Source of the DNA: Candidatus Cryptoclostridium obscurum | Lineage (GTDB): Bacteria; Bacillota; Dehalobacteriia; UBA7702 | NCBI GenBank assembly: GCA_904420535.1 | Contig: CAJFVQ010000010.1 | Coordinates: 1-43,070 of the forward strand | Direction of reading: 5' to 3' | Length of the DNA stretch: 43,070 nucleotides | Shown here: positions 26,971 through 35,116 of the stretch, one piece after another | Position numbering within the stretch: the stretch's first letter is position 1 | Layout of the letters: every line of letters starts with the position of its first letter | The notes under the pieces: generated by a model | Seen by the model: only the letters and a program-made list of their open reading frames with translations | What the model was told of the DNA's origin: nothing | Databases searched by the model: none | Made by a program: the position numbers and the translations under genes

Positions 26971-28458
26971 TCATCTCCCTTTGGGTCCACAAGGCAACGA
27001 TGTAAATCCCATGTCCACCATGATTTCATACATTGCCTGATCCAAATTTTCCTCCGTAGATTTGTCCAAAAGAGGTACTTCATGATTGGCTAAAATCTCT
27101 TCAACTTTTTCATGAGCACGTTGAAAAATATCTTTTTTTCCTTCGGCTTCCCAAGTATTTCGATTCTTTTTGTCGATGATATTGGGAGGAATATAAAGTT
27201 CTTCCTTGAAATGTCGAAAAGTATGTTCTGTAGACATATAGTCGCCACCCGGCCCCAATGCATGAATTAACGCCACTGCCAACGTTTCATCACTCACATC
27301 AAAACCTTTTTGGACCCGCTTAATCATGGCAACAATTTCATGGTCTATCACCAGCTTTTCCAAACTAAACGTATTCACAAAATCAATCATGCCAGGCCCT
27401 GCAATAATATTCACACCGCCAATCGCTGCAAGAAGTCCACTCAAAGCCGTTTCAAGTCCTGCTTGTGCATCAACAACTTTAGGATCAGCCAATCCGGCAT
27501 AGGTATGACAAGGAATTCCATAATATCGAGACATCTGAGCATAAGATGTACTAATCAAATTTGATTCACAAGCATTCAAAGATGTCGTACTATAACGCAT
27601 ATCAAAAGTCATGGGCGCGCCCCCAAAAATCATGGGATTGCCGGGATGTACCGCCTGAGCTAATACAATGCCGCTTAAAGTTTCAGCAATATGAATTACA
27701 AGGGAACCGCTAATTGTAGCAGGGGAAACAGCACCTGGCATAGGTACGGAAATGGTTTCAATGGGCAACCCCAACTTTGCGCAATCAATGATATTATGGC
27801 AACTGATATTGGTCCATTTTAAAGAAGGAGAAGAGCATACATCAAAAAATGCCAATGGTTTTTCTCTCAAGGCTTTTTGGCTGCCTCGGATTTGAACCAA
27901 AAGTTTTGCAATGTTACCAATCCCTTCCACATCAAAAGCACCTGCTGCCATAGGTTTTTTTGTATTTTTTAACATTAAATACACACGGTAACAGTCGGTG
28001 ATTTCCTTGGGGACATCATCCAAAGATACAGCTGTAGTTTGAATTGGGTAGTTTTCCAAAGCGTCCGTTACTTTATAAATATTGACAATATCTTTGCTGA
28101 TTGCAGGGTGGGCGGTGATCCCATCCCCTTCTAAAAAGTTTAACCCCGCAGAACCGGGATCAAAATAGCAGCAATTGCCGCCAATGGTGATAGGGTTTTC
28201 CCCGTCCCTGTCATAAAGTTGAAAAGATTCCGGAACAGCATCCAAGGCATCTTCTACGATTTTTTTGGGAAAGCGTACAACCATTGATCCCCGGTCAACA
28301 GAGCATCCGGCTTCTGCTAAAATATTCAAAGCTTCCTCGCTGTCAAAAAACACACCGGTTTCTTCCAATACTTGTAATGCCGCATCATGGACCTTGAGTA
28401 TATCATCTTCGTTCAAAAACCGAAATTTAGGCTGTGTATCAAATGAAAATTTTGCCAT
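26971..28458 (-). CDS. MttB-superfamily methyltransferase without pyrrolysine (paralogue 2)
   Basis: A 495-residue member of the trimethylamine methyltransferase superfamily (COG5598 type). Characterised non-pyrrolysine members demethylate quaternary amines such as glycine betaine, proline betaine, carnitine or gamma-butyrobetaine onto a corrinoid protein. Landmarks are LEETGVFFDSEEALNILAEAG, PGAVSPATISGSLVIH, YAGLADPKVVDAQAG and ALGPGGDYMSTEHTFRHFKE. Leu323 occupies the pyrrolysine column, so a different methyl-activation mode is expected. GAGGT lies eight bases before the ATG. Its stop is 5 bp before the mttB(Pyl) start. The substrate cannot be assigned. Confidence 0.93.
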   Translation of the reverse strand: MAKFSFDTQPKFRFLNEDDILKVHDAALQVLEETGVFFDSEEALNILAEAGCSVDRGSMVVRFPKKIVEDALDAVPESFQLYDRDGENPITIGGNCCYFDPGSAGLNFLEGDGITAHPAISKDIVNIYKVTDALENYPIQTTAVSLDDVPKEITDCYRVYLMLKNTKKPMAAGAFDVEGIGNIAKLLVQIRGSQKALREKPLAFFDVCSSPSLKWTNISCHNIIDCAKLGLPIETISVPMPGAVSPATISGSLVIHIAETLSGIVLAQAVHPGNPMIFGGAPMTFDMRYSTTSLNACESNLISTSYAQMSRYYGIPCHTYAGLADPKVVDAQAGLETALSGLLAAIGGVNIIAGPGMIDFVNTFSLEKLVIDHEIVAMIKRVQKGFDVSDETLAVALIHALGPGGDYMSTEHTFRHFKEELYIPPNIIDKKNRNTWEAEGKKDIFQRAHEKVEEILANHEVPLLDKSTEENLDQAMYEIMVDMGFTSLPCGPKGR

Positions 28459-28555
28459 AAACTTTTACCTCACAATGCTAGAAAATTGTAATTATCTTTA
28501 GGCGATCATGAAAACAGAGCGCGATATAAGTGAGATTATTAAAATTTTATCCACC

Positions 28556-29830
28556 TTAGTCGTCCCCTGCCTTGGTTAATTTCTGTTTCTTTTTGATTCT
28601 GGCAATCAAAATAAAGCTAAAGACAAAACCTATCAATCCTACAATTAACATATAAGTAAACATGATTTTGTATCCTGTAATTCCCGGGTAAGAGTCAAGC
28701 CAGTGGCCAACCAAGGTATATACGAAAGCTTCCGGAATAAATCCGATAAAGGAAGCCAAACCAATGGCTGCTCCGGTATACATTAATGGAATTGCCAGCT
28801 CATCAATGGCAGCAAAATACACACCGCGAGTTAAAAAGACAGAGAAGGCTAAAACAACCATGGCAATAGTAGCAAGCCATAAGAAAGACTCCCTCGCAGG
28901 AATAATTAAATAAGCCAAAACAGAAATGGAAGCAACCAATAAACCAATACGCAGTACTTTTACAGTAGAACCAATTTTATCTGCCCAGATGCCAGCAATA
29001 GGGCCACCAAAAATGGCAATAAAATAAGTTCGAATTAAAGCAATTAAGGCAGCAAGGGAGGCGCCAGCACCAAACATTTCAGTAAAATATGGTGTAATAT
29101 AGCTTTGGGTGCAATAAAGTGTGTAGCAAGCAAAGATAATCACTGCCAAAAGCCAAAGACCGGGAAGTTTTAATACATAAAGCAACTCCTCTTTTAAATT
29201 ACCTTTTTCTGTTGAGGCATCGCTCTCATCTTCAACTTTTCTTTCTTTGAAAAAGAAAAGAATCAGAAAACCAGCCAACAACGTGATACCGGAATATGCG
29301 AGAATTGCCCCGCGAATCCCGGCGATTTCTCCACCGAGATAGTTGAAAAGCGTAAGAATGGCCATTCCCCAAATCATGGGAAGTAACCCGCGTCCACCTT
29401 CTAAGATTCCGAAAAGTTTGCCTTGGATTTCACTGCCCCCAGACATTCTGGTAGCTTTCAGCATGGCAGCCCAAAAAATAAGAGAAGTTGTGATCCCCCA
29501 CAAAATATGGATTAATAAGGAGATAATATAGGAAGGAAATGTTGAAAAATAGAATCCCAATGCCGCTGTGGCAAACAAGGCAAAAACGATTAGTTTTTTA
29601 CATGAGAACTTATCTGCCAGCCAACCTCCGGGAAAATAGCAAATCATGGCAGTAACGCCGTAGGCTGTCATTAAGGTACCATACTGAGTATGATTCAACT
29701 CCAATGCGGCTTGAAGCGCATCATAATAGTAATAACGAAGATACGGCAATTCATAAATCGCACCACCTGCTAAAATCAAAAGTAATAAAACTAGAATTCT
29801 TTTCGAATTAAACAGTGAATCGGACTTCAT
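28556..29830 (-). CDS. MFS transporter within the mttB operon
   Basis: A major facilitator of 424 residues with about 12 membrane helices. The loop 2-3 motif reads GGWLADKFSCKK and the repeat-2 equivalent GPIAGIWADKIGS. A charged central loop (KERKVEDESDASTEKGN) divides the halves, as in nitrate/nitrite-porter or oxalate:formate-like carriers. It lies between two MttB-family genes on one strand, 55 bp after mttB3 and 97 bp before mttB2, so it probably imports their methylated amine or exports the demethylated product. ATG 29830 is chosen because AAAGGA lies eight bases upstream; an ATG at 29854 has no site. Direction and substrate are unknown. Confidence 0.92.
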   Translation of the reverse strand: MKSDSLFNSKRILVLLLLILAGGAIYELPYLRYYYYDALQAALELNHTQYGTLMTAYGVTAMICYFPGGWLADKFSCKKLIVFALFATAALGFYFSTFPSYIISLLIHILWGITTSLIFWAAMLKATRMSGGSEIQGKLFGILEGGRGLLPMIWGMAILTLFNYLGGEIAGIRGAILAYSGITLLAGFLILFFFKERKVEDESDASTEKGNLKEELLYVLKLPGLWLLAVIIFACYTLYCTQSYITPYFTEMFGAGASLAALIALIRTYFIAIFGGPIAGIWADKIGSTVKVLRIGLLVASISVLAYLIIPARESFLWLATIAMVVLAFSVFLTRGVYFAAIDELAIPLMYTGAAIGLASFIGFIPEAFVYTLVGHWLDSYPGITGYKIMFTYMLIVGLIGFVFSFILIARIKKKQKLTKAGDD

Positions 29831-29885
29831 ATGCCTCATCCTTTCAAAATTCATTTGATTTTATTATGCTGAAACAATGATGCTT

Positions 29886-31313
29886 TTAAAATCTAGATTC
29901 TGCCTTTCTGACAATGTCGTCAAGTTTTGCAATTACATCATCAGGCAATGATTCCGGTTTGTGATTTTCCAAAATGTTAGCGATTTTTTCATTGATCCGG
30001 TCAGCCATATTTTTCTCGCCTGCTGCTTTCCAAGCATTATAGTCCTGACGAATCCCGCAATCCGGAACATACATTTCTTTTTGAAAATTACGGAAGGTGT
30101 GTTCCGCAGCTAAGAAATTTCCGTTTGGACCGACTTCATCAATGACATCGGCGGCAAATCCATTGGCATCCGTTTGGAACCCTTGCTTCAACCGTTTTGC
30201 ATAGCCGACCACTTCTTCACAAAATACCATAAGATGAATGGATCCGGTCATACCAACATCCAACATTCCCAAATCATGAACTAAATTTGCACCGGTTGCC
30301 ACGGAAGAAATAATCTCTGCGGTCACCTCCATGGCAGCTTGAGCGTCTAAAGATTTGGAATCAGTCGCACCGGCCAAACCGAAGCTCGGGATACCACAGG
30401 AACGGAGAATTTGTGTCCCGGCAGCATCAATTAAAACCATCTCAGGACTACCATAAGCCGCTTGGAATGTTTTTAAATCCAACACTCCGCCGTTAGAGCT
30501 ACAGATGATGGGAGCTCCTTCCCGTACCAATTGAGAAATCACAATGCCAACAAAAACATCCGCCAAACCAATGGTCAATGCTCCTGCCAAAGTAACAGGT
30601 GCGGTTCCTCCGAAGGTCATACCGGGAGAATAGACACAAGGAAGGTTCTTTTCTGCCATATACATTACTTTTTCCAAGGCTTCTTTTGAATGGGAAAGAG
30701 GTGTAGTAGGCTCGGAATACATCATCAACAAAGGTTTTTCACGAAGTGCATCTTCTCCACCGGCAACGGCTTCCGCCATCGCTACAATATCCTTCAAATT
30801 GTCCAGATCAAAGGTCCATGTAAGAATCGGTTTCGTACTATGACGCAGCATTGCATCTACTTCATGGATATCCGCAAGTTGCGGCGTTTGATCCCCAATC
30901 ATACAAAGCGACATTAAAAAATCGATATTCTTTAATGCATCTGCAACAATTGTAGTAGAAATAACATCTTGCTTTGTCGCAATACGACGCTCCAAAGTAA
31001 TTGGATCGTTATAATGCGGACAAGTTACACCAGGACCAAAATACGTATTTCTCTCAGTCAATTCCATTGCAAGAATGCCATGACGATCATAGATATTAAT
31101 TTTCTCGGGTGCTGTTTTCAAGGCCGCTTCCGTAATGTTCCGAGGAATGCGCACTAAATTTTCATCAGATACTTCCGCTCCTGCTTTTTTAAGCAACTCT
31201 AATGCCTCGGGAGAATAAATGCGGCAACCAGTGCGTTCCATCAAACGAAATGTTGCTTCTTTTATTTCTACCACTTCTGTATCAGATAACACATCAAATT
31301 GATATTGAGCCAT
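29886..31313 (-). CDS. MttB-superfamily methyltransferase without pyrrolysine (paralogue 3)
   Basis: The first gene of the operon encodes a 475-residue MttB-like protein, close in length to the glycine-betaine methyltransferase MtgB. Landmarks are LMERTGCRIYSPEALELLKKAG, MTFGGTAPVTLAGALTIG, PSFGLAGATDSKSLDAQAA and EVGPNGNFLAAEHTFRNFQKE. Ala316 stands in the pyrrolysine column. ATG 31313 has AGGAGG nine bases upstream; a longer reading to 31388 overlaps the promoter region. Transcription starts near 31409 from a promoter with a MerR-type 19-bp spacer. It would methylate a corrinoid protein encoded elsewhere. A betaine-type substrate is likely but the exact one cannot be read from sequence. Confidence 0.94.
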   Translation of the reverse strand: MAQYQFDVLSDTEVVEIKEATFRLMERTGCRIYSPEALELLKKAGAEVSDENLVRIPRNITEAALKTAPEKINIYDRHGILAMELTERNTYFGPGVTCPHYNDPITLERRIATKQDVISTTIVADALKNIDFLMSLCMIGDQTPQLADIHEVDAMLRHSTKPILTWTFDLDNLKDIVAMAEAVAGGEDALREKPLLMMYSEPTTPLSHSKEALEKVMYMAEKNLPCVYSPGMTFGGTAPVTLAGALTIGLADVFVGIVISQLVREGAPIICSSNGGVLDLKTFQAAYGSPEMVLIDAAGTQILRSCGIPSFGLAGATDSKSLDAQAAMEVTAEIISSVATGANLVHDLGMLDVGMTGSIHLMVFCEEVVGYAKRLKQGFQTDANGFAADVIDEVGPNGNFLAAEHTFRNFQKEMYVPDCGIRQDYNAWKAAGEKNMADRINEKIANILENHKPESLPDDVIAKLDDIVRKAESRF

Positions 31314-31396
31314 AACATAACCTCCTAATAATTCCAAGAAATCCAACGTCTCAGATTCCCGTGAATGCCAATAAAAATTTTGTTGCAACAGGTTTA

Positions 31397-31425
31397 TTGA
31401 CTTCTTCTAATTTGGAGTATATACT
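31397..31425 (+). promoter_or_regulatory. sigma-A promoter of the merR-like gene
   Basis: TTGACT-N17-TATACT places the transcript start near 31432, upstream of the TTG start at 31466. This excludes an in-frame ATG at 31361, which lies before the promoter. Its -10 overlaps the -10 of the opposing mttB promoter in the palindrome AGTATATACT (31416-31425). Confidence 0.8.
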
Positions 31426-31446
31426 ATCCCACAAAGGGAGAGTCAA
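31416..31446 (-). promoter_or_regulatory. MerR-type promoter of the mttB operon with operator dyad
   Basis: On the minus strand TTGACT and TATACT are separated by 19 bp, the overlong spacer typical of promoters that MerR proteins activate by twisting DNA. The spacer region holds a dyad, half-sites ACTCTCCC and GGGATAGT, 5 bp apart (31423-31443, 7 of 8 symmetric). TTGACTCTCCC recalls BmrR-type operators. The dyad also covers the merR start site, which predicts autoregulation. Confidence 0.82.
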
Positions 31447-31465
31447 TATCAAAGAAGGTGTTTTT

Positions 31466-32275
31466 TTGAAAAAATTATTTTCCATTGGTACCGTGGCAAA
31501 ATTAAAGGGCGTTTCGGTAAAAATGTTGCGACATTACGATGAGATTGGACTACTCAAGCCTAGTTATATCGATCCTGATACCGGATATCGCTATTACAGC
31601 TCCAGTCAACTATTATTTATTGAATTCATTACTTTCTTTCGCCGCGGCGGAGCCTCCTTAAAAGAAATTGCCGATGCCTGTCAAGACGATAATGCCCTCG
31701 CCATTGCTGACTTTGCAGGCAAACAAATTGAAAAAGTGCAACAGGAAATAGAGATGCTCAAGGAAGCGATTGTCAGCTATGAGGGACTGCGTGACCATAT
31801 TTATACCGATACGGCAAATGCCAAAAATCAGGGAGTTTACTGGCGAAGGATCGGACCGAGAGACGTAATCAAACACAACATCTCTAATCGCATTATTACC
31901 GAAGAAGATATCTATAAATACTTTTGGGACATTTATAAGGAAATTCGCATTCACGACTTGCGTACGCTATATGCCACCGGAAGTATCGTTATGCTCCCGC
32001 AACACAGAAATACAGCAGAACTTTACTATATGGACATCTTTTGCGATGTCGCATTACGGAAAACGTCCCTATTTACCAGGATAGAAACTCTACCACAGGG
32101 GGAGTATTTATGTGTAAATTATAAAAAGAAAGACAAAAAAATCAAGTTAGATTTGCTGAAAGATGCAATAGAAAAAATTGGCAAATGGCCAACACTTTGT
32201 GTAGAAGTGGACATGTTTACAACAGTAACAACTTGGAATGATCCTTTTAATGAAATGCAAGTACTTTTCTCATAA
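31466..32275 (+). CDS. MerR-family regulator with BmrR/GyrI-like effector domain
   Basis: This 269-residue DNA-binding protein faces the mttB operon. The winged helix-turn-helix covers residues 4-73 (SIGTVAKLKGVSVKMLRHYD, then DPDTGYRYYSSSQL). A long dimer helix follows at about 80-115. The C-terminal 150 residues look like the GyrI/BmrR effector fold (ELYYMDIFCDV, LPQGEYLCVNY), which binds cationic organic ligands in known members. The start is a TTG at 31466 with GAAGG six bases before it; this agrees with the promoter at 31397-31425. By position, spacer and dyad it should control the mttB operon, perhaps by sensing a quaternary or tertiary amine (inference). Confidence 0.88.
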   Translation: MKKLFSIGTVAKLKGVSVKMLRHYDEIGLLKPSYIDPDTGYRYYSSSQLLFIEFITFFRRGGASLKEIADACQDDNALAIADFAGKQIEKVQQEIEMLKEAIVSYEGLRDHIYTDTANAKNQGVYWRRIGPRDVIKHNISNRIITEEDIYKYFWDIYKEIRIHDLRTLYATGSIVMLPQHRNTAELYYMDIFCDVALRKTSLFTRIETLPQGEYLCVNYKKKDKKIKLDLLKDAIEKIGKWPTLCVEVDMFTTVTTWNDPFNEMQVLFS

Positions 32276-32314
32276 AACACAAGAATTAAATTTTATATTG
32301 GTGAATTTAGATCC

Positions 32315-32351
32315 GCAAAAAAAAGCAACCATCATGATGGTTGCTTTTTTA
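32315..32351. terminator. bidirectional terminator after the merR-like gene
   Basis: A perfect palindrome with half-site GCAACCATCA, flanked by A-run and T-run, lies about 40 bp past the stop. The rest of 32352-32619 has no gene that I can support; it contains the leader of the next gene. Confidence 0.9.
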
Positions 32352-32518
32352 CGAAATTTTCATTCAGAAATCAATAAATATAAACTCTTTTAGAAACATA
32401 TTACCTCAGGGTTTCTCAATAATAGCAATTCAGGTATGATTCATATATTTGCGAATGATAAATCAGAGCCAAAATTCATCAAATTTCGGCACTGTTCTTG
32501 TAAAAAAATGTGTATTAC

Positions 32519-32525
32519 GGTCGAA
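32519..32525 (+). promoter_or_regulatory. possible Spo0A box upstream of the orphan Spo0A-domain gene
   Basis: GGTCGAA matches six of seven bases of the Spo0A box TGTCGAA, about 95 bp before the start of a gene encoding a Spo0A-type DNA-binding domain. One short match has little weight alone. Confidence 0.2.
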
Positions 32526-32619
32526 AAAAGTCAAACATTACAAAAAAATGTTAAAATACAAGTTTAGCATGGAATTTTATTATAAAATTTCTTCAAATCT
32601 ATATAAGGAGGAAATTACT

Positions 32620-32961
32620 ATGAGTGATACTGAATTGCTTTTAAGAGAGTTTGGCGTCGGTGCCAATTACAAAGGCTACCAACGAACCATTATGGCCATT
32701 GAATTGGCAATTGAACATGAAGAATTTTTATGTTCCGTCACCAAAGATATTTATCTCAGGATCGCAAAAGAAAACGATTGCACATGGAGCGCAGTGGAAC
32801 GTAATATTCGCACTTTGATTTCACGAATATGGATTAATCCGCAAAATCGAATCAAGCTTAATCGTATTGCCGGTTATGAATTGCAGAAATCCCCGACGGT
32901 AACAGAATTTATCGATATATTATCCAATTACCTCCGAAAAAAACAAACGAAGTCAAAGTAA
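32620..32961 (+). CDS. orphan Spo0A C-terminal DNA-binding domain protein
   Basis: The 113-residue protein is almost entirely a Spo0A effector domain: REFGVGANYKGYQRTIMAIE, then FLCSVTKDIYLRIAKENDC and SAVERNIRTLISRIW, ending TEFIDILSNYLRKK. Spo0A itself carries an N-terminal receiver domain of about 120 residues, and none is present here. AAGGAGGAAAT fixes the ATG at 32620, so this is a true short gene and not a fragment of a longer frame. It could bind 0A-box-like sites without phosphorylation, either as a constitutive regulator or as a competitor of Spo0A. It sits alone between a terminator and the convergent cbiZ gene. Confidence 0.88.
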   Translation: MSDTELLLREFGVGANYKGYQRTIMAIELAIEHEEFLCSVTKDIYLRIAKENDCTWSAVERNIRTLISRIWINPQNRIKLNRIAGYELQKSPTVTEFIDILSNYLRKKQTKSK

Positions 32962-32983
32962 GGTGCACTACTATGCCTCATTC

Positions 32984-34033
32984 TCACTCAGCAATATCCC
33001 CAATTCTCATCAAAAATTCATACCAAAGATTAGGAAACGTATTCTCTTTACCATCGGGGAAAAGCTGTCGCTTTAATTGATTCATACCATAGACTTCAGA
33101 AAATATTCCATGACGCATATCGTCCATAATCGCCGCGACCATACTCGCTTTCACAGCCAATTCCGGCATGGCCTCGGCTTGTGCCCAAATCATTTCAGAC
33201 CGTTCCAATTTGTCGTTTTTTTCCATAAAACGGAAAAAAGATTCTTTACAGACACCAAAGCGCTTCAAACGATTACTCATTCTCGTCATATCAGTATCAT
33301 GAGATTCCATGTGAAGAAGCAAAGCTTTTTTAGTCGCAGAACGAACGACTCCACCAATCAACTGTCCCAACAAAGAGTGCTTCCCAGCGTCGGTTCTTTT
33401 CAAAGGCGATGCAGGGTCAGAAACCACAGCGAGTCCATCGGTACCAGAACCTGTGGCAATTTCCGGTGAAACGACACTCGGCAAACGAAGCTCATGAATG
33501 GCTGCTGCTTTTGCCTCGGTAGCGGTTACGGCGGCGCGGCAAAGGATTCCGTCGGGCAGGTCGGCGCCAATGATCACCATGGTATTGATGGTGCCACCAA
33601 GCATCAAAAAACTGTCGTTTTCTTCGCGGTATGAAGCTCGGTCGCCGGGATACCCTCCGTTACGTTCAATGCCACCAGTAACAACAGCCGCCACAGAAAG
33701 GCCGTGGCTCTCCTGTTGTTCCACCACGACATCATCCATGGTGACGGCGGTTGTCATCCCAACACTGAATCGAGGATCCAACCCCAATTCAACGGCAATA
33801 CGTTCTAGTTCTTTTTTGTATGTTTTCTCCCGCAATTCACAACGACCGTTTTCATCTTTCAAATCAAAGTTAAATATCGCCTCTAAATCACGGCGAATGC
33901 CACCACCAGCTACAGAAGTATGAAGCACCTTGCGACTATTTTGAAACCGTAAAACTAAACCGCGACCATGGCGAACCAATTGATCCTTATTAAAAAGAAT
34001 CATGGGATCTTTTTGGAAGATTCTTTGCTGCAT
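32984..34033 (-). CDS. cbiZ: adenosylcobinamide amidohydrolase CbiZ
   Basis: CbiZ removes the aminopropanol side chain from adenosylcobinamide or pseudocobamides to give cobyric acid, so that imported corrinoids can be rebuilt with another lower ligand. The first 230 residues match the family: AGGGIRRDLEAIFNF, SVGMTTAVTMDDVVV, LGGTINTMVIIGADLPDG, TATEAKAAAIHELRLPSV and ATGSGTDGLAVV. About 115 further residues, from roughly 235, form a helical tail I cannot assign. Substrate use is inferred from the family. It fits well with the B12 importer and the corrinoid-dependent methyltransferases in this window. The gene is divergent from an RpiR regulator across 181 bp. Its ribosome site (AAAGGAACG) is weak. 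Confidence 0.85.
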   Translation of the reverse strand: MQQRIFQKDPMILFNKDQLVRHGRGLVLRFQNSRKVLHTSVAGGGIRRDLEAIFNFDLKDENGRCELREKTYKKELERIAVELGLDPRFSVGMTTAVTMDDVVVEQQESHGLSVAAVVTGGIERNGGYPGDRASYREENDSFLMLGGTINTMVIIGADLPDGILCRAAVTATEAKAAAIHELRLPSVVSPEIATGSGTDGLAVVSDPASPLKRTDAGKHSLLGQLIGGVVRSATKKALLLHMESHDTDMTRMSNRLKRFGVCKESFFRFMEKNDKLERSEMIWAQAEAMPELAVKASMVAAIMDDMRHGIFSEVYGMNQLKRQLFPDGKENTFPNLWYEFLMRIGDIAE

Positions 34034-34144
34034 TGATATCGTTCCTTTTATATAAAAATATATTAATTATTATTTAACGTTTTATTATACCATATTTTCT
34101 AAGAGGCTGTAACAAATTTGCGTAAAACTGTTAAAAAGATTCTC

Positions 34145-34173
34145 TTGATATTTCCATGTTCATCATATATGAT
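34145..34173 (+). promoter_or_regulatory. sigma-A promoter of the RpiR-family gene
   Basis: TTGATA-N17-TATGAT with optimal spacing lies 41 bp before the start codon, in the gap divergent from cbiZ. Confidence 0.75.
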
Positions 34174-34214
34174 TAAGTTGATTAAAAATGATGTTGTAGC
34201 AAAGGAGCTTTTTC

Positions 34215-35054
34215 ATGTCTGATTTTAGATTTCAGCTCGATGGAGTTACATTAACCCAAAGTGACGAAAAGATCATCGACTATATCTACCAGCATATTTC
34301 AACGATACCGTATCTTACCATTGATCAGCTAGCAAAAGAACTAGAGGTAAGCATTGCTACGCTTTCCCGTTTTGTGCGCCACGTCGGTTATCCTAATTTT
34401 AAGGAGCTGAAAAATGCAATTATCGCCCATGAAAGCATATTGACTCCTGCGCAAAAGTTCCAAGATGCATTATCGCTTAGTGGTACAATGTCAGCGAAAA
34501 GCTTACTGCATCAGCAACAGGAATATATCGATAAAACCATCGAAAACCTTTCAGAGCACGACATAAACAAAGCAGTCAAAATGATTCGCGACACCCAGGT
34601 CATTCATATTTTTGGGAAGGGAGCATCAGCTGGCCCGGCAGAACTTCTATCATTCCGCATAAAATGTTTTCAAAAGCATACCATTCGCCTCCATTCCAGC
34701 GGCTCAGAATTATTTGAAGATTTAGCCGGAATCCGCCCCGGTGAGCTCATCGTTATTTTTGCTTTTTATAAAATTTCCGTAGAGGCAAAAGTAGTATTAG
34801 ATCATGCCAGAAAGATGAAAATCCCTACCATTCTCGTGACTGATCGCCTTTATACAGAACATGAAACAAGAGGAGATGTTAACCTCTATGTTTATCGCGG
34901 CGGTAACAGTGAACATCATTCCATGACCGCTCTAGTTGCTCTGATTGATGCATTGGTAGTACTCATTGCAAATTCTTCCAAAGAAGTCCCAGAAAACACC
35001 ACGGCAGATAGAAATGAATTACGAGAACGGTATTCCAAACAAATTCCACTATAA
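34215..35054 (+). CDS. RpiR-family transcriptional regulator (HTH plus SIS domain)
   Basis: A 279-residue regulator. The N-terminal HTH covers residues 1-77 (YLTIDQLAKELEVSIATLSR then VGYPNFKELK). A SIS sugar-phosphate isomerase-like domain covers about 110-250 (VIHIFGKGASAGPAELLSFR, LIVIFAFYKISVEAK, ILVTDRLYTE). Such proteins usually sense a phosphorylated sugar or amino sugar and control its catabolism. No sugar genes lie close by. The neighbours are divergent cbiZ and the downstream sirtuin and ClC genes, 62 bp away on the same strand. AAAGGAG precedes the ATG. The target is unknown. Confidence 0.92.
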   Translation: MSDFRFQLDGVTLTQSDEKIIDYIYQHISTIPYLTIDQLAKELEVSIATLSRFVRHVGYPNFKELKNAIIAHESILTPAQKFQDALSLSGTMSAKSLLHQQQEYIDKTIENLSEHDINKAVKMIRDTQVIHIFGKGASAGPAELLSFRIKCFQKHTIRLHSSGSELFEDLAGIRPGELIVIFAFYKISVEAKVVLDHARKMKIPTILVTDRLYTEHETRGDVNLYVYRGGNSEHHSMTALVALIDALVVLIANSSKEVPENTTADRNELRERYSKQIPL

Positions 35055-35116
35055 TATGAATTGATGCAAAATTAAAAGAATCTCATACAAATTTTAAGGA
35101 AAGGAGTTGCCCCTTC

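Noticed and set aside
31361-31465. Longer MerR-family protein from ATG 31361
   Set aside because: The promoter of this gene (31397-31425) lies inside that extension, which also overlaps the mttB promoter; the TTG at 31466 has a good ribosome site and starts at the normal MerR N-terminus.
32449-32619. N-terminal extension of the Spo0A-like protein
   Set aside because: The extra residues show no receiver-domain motifs, and the strong AGGAGG-type site lies directly before ATG 32620.
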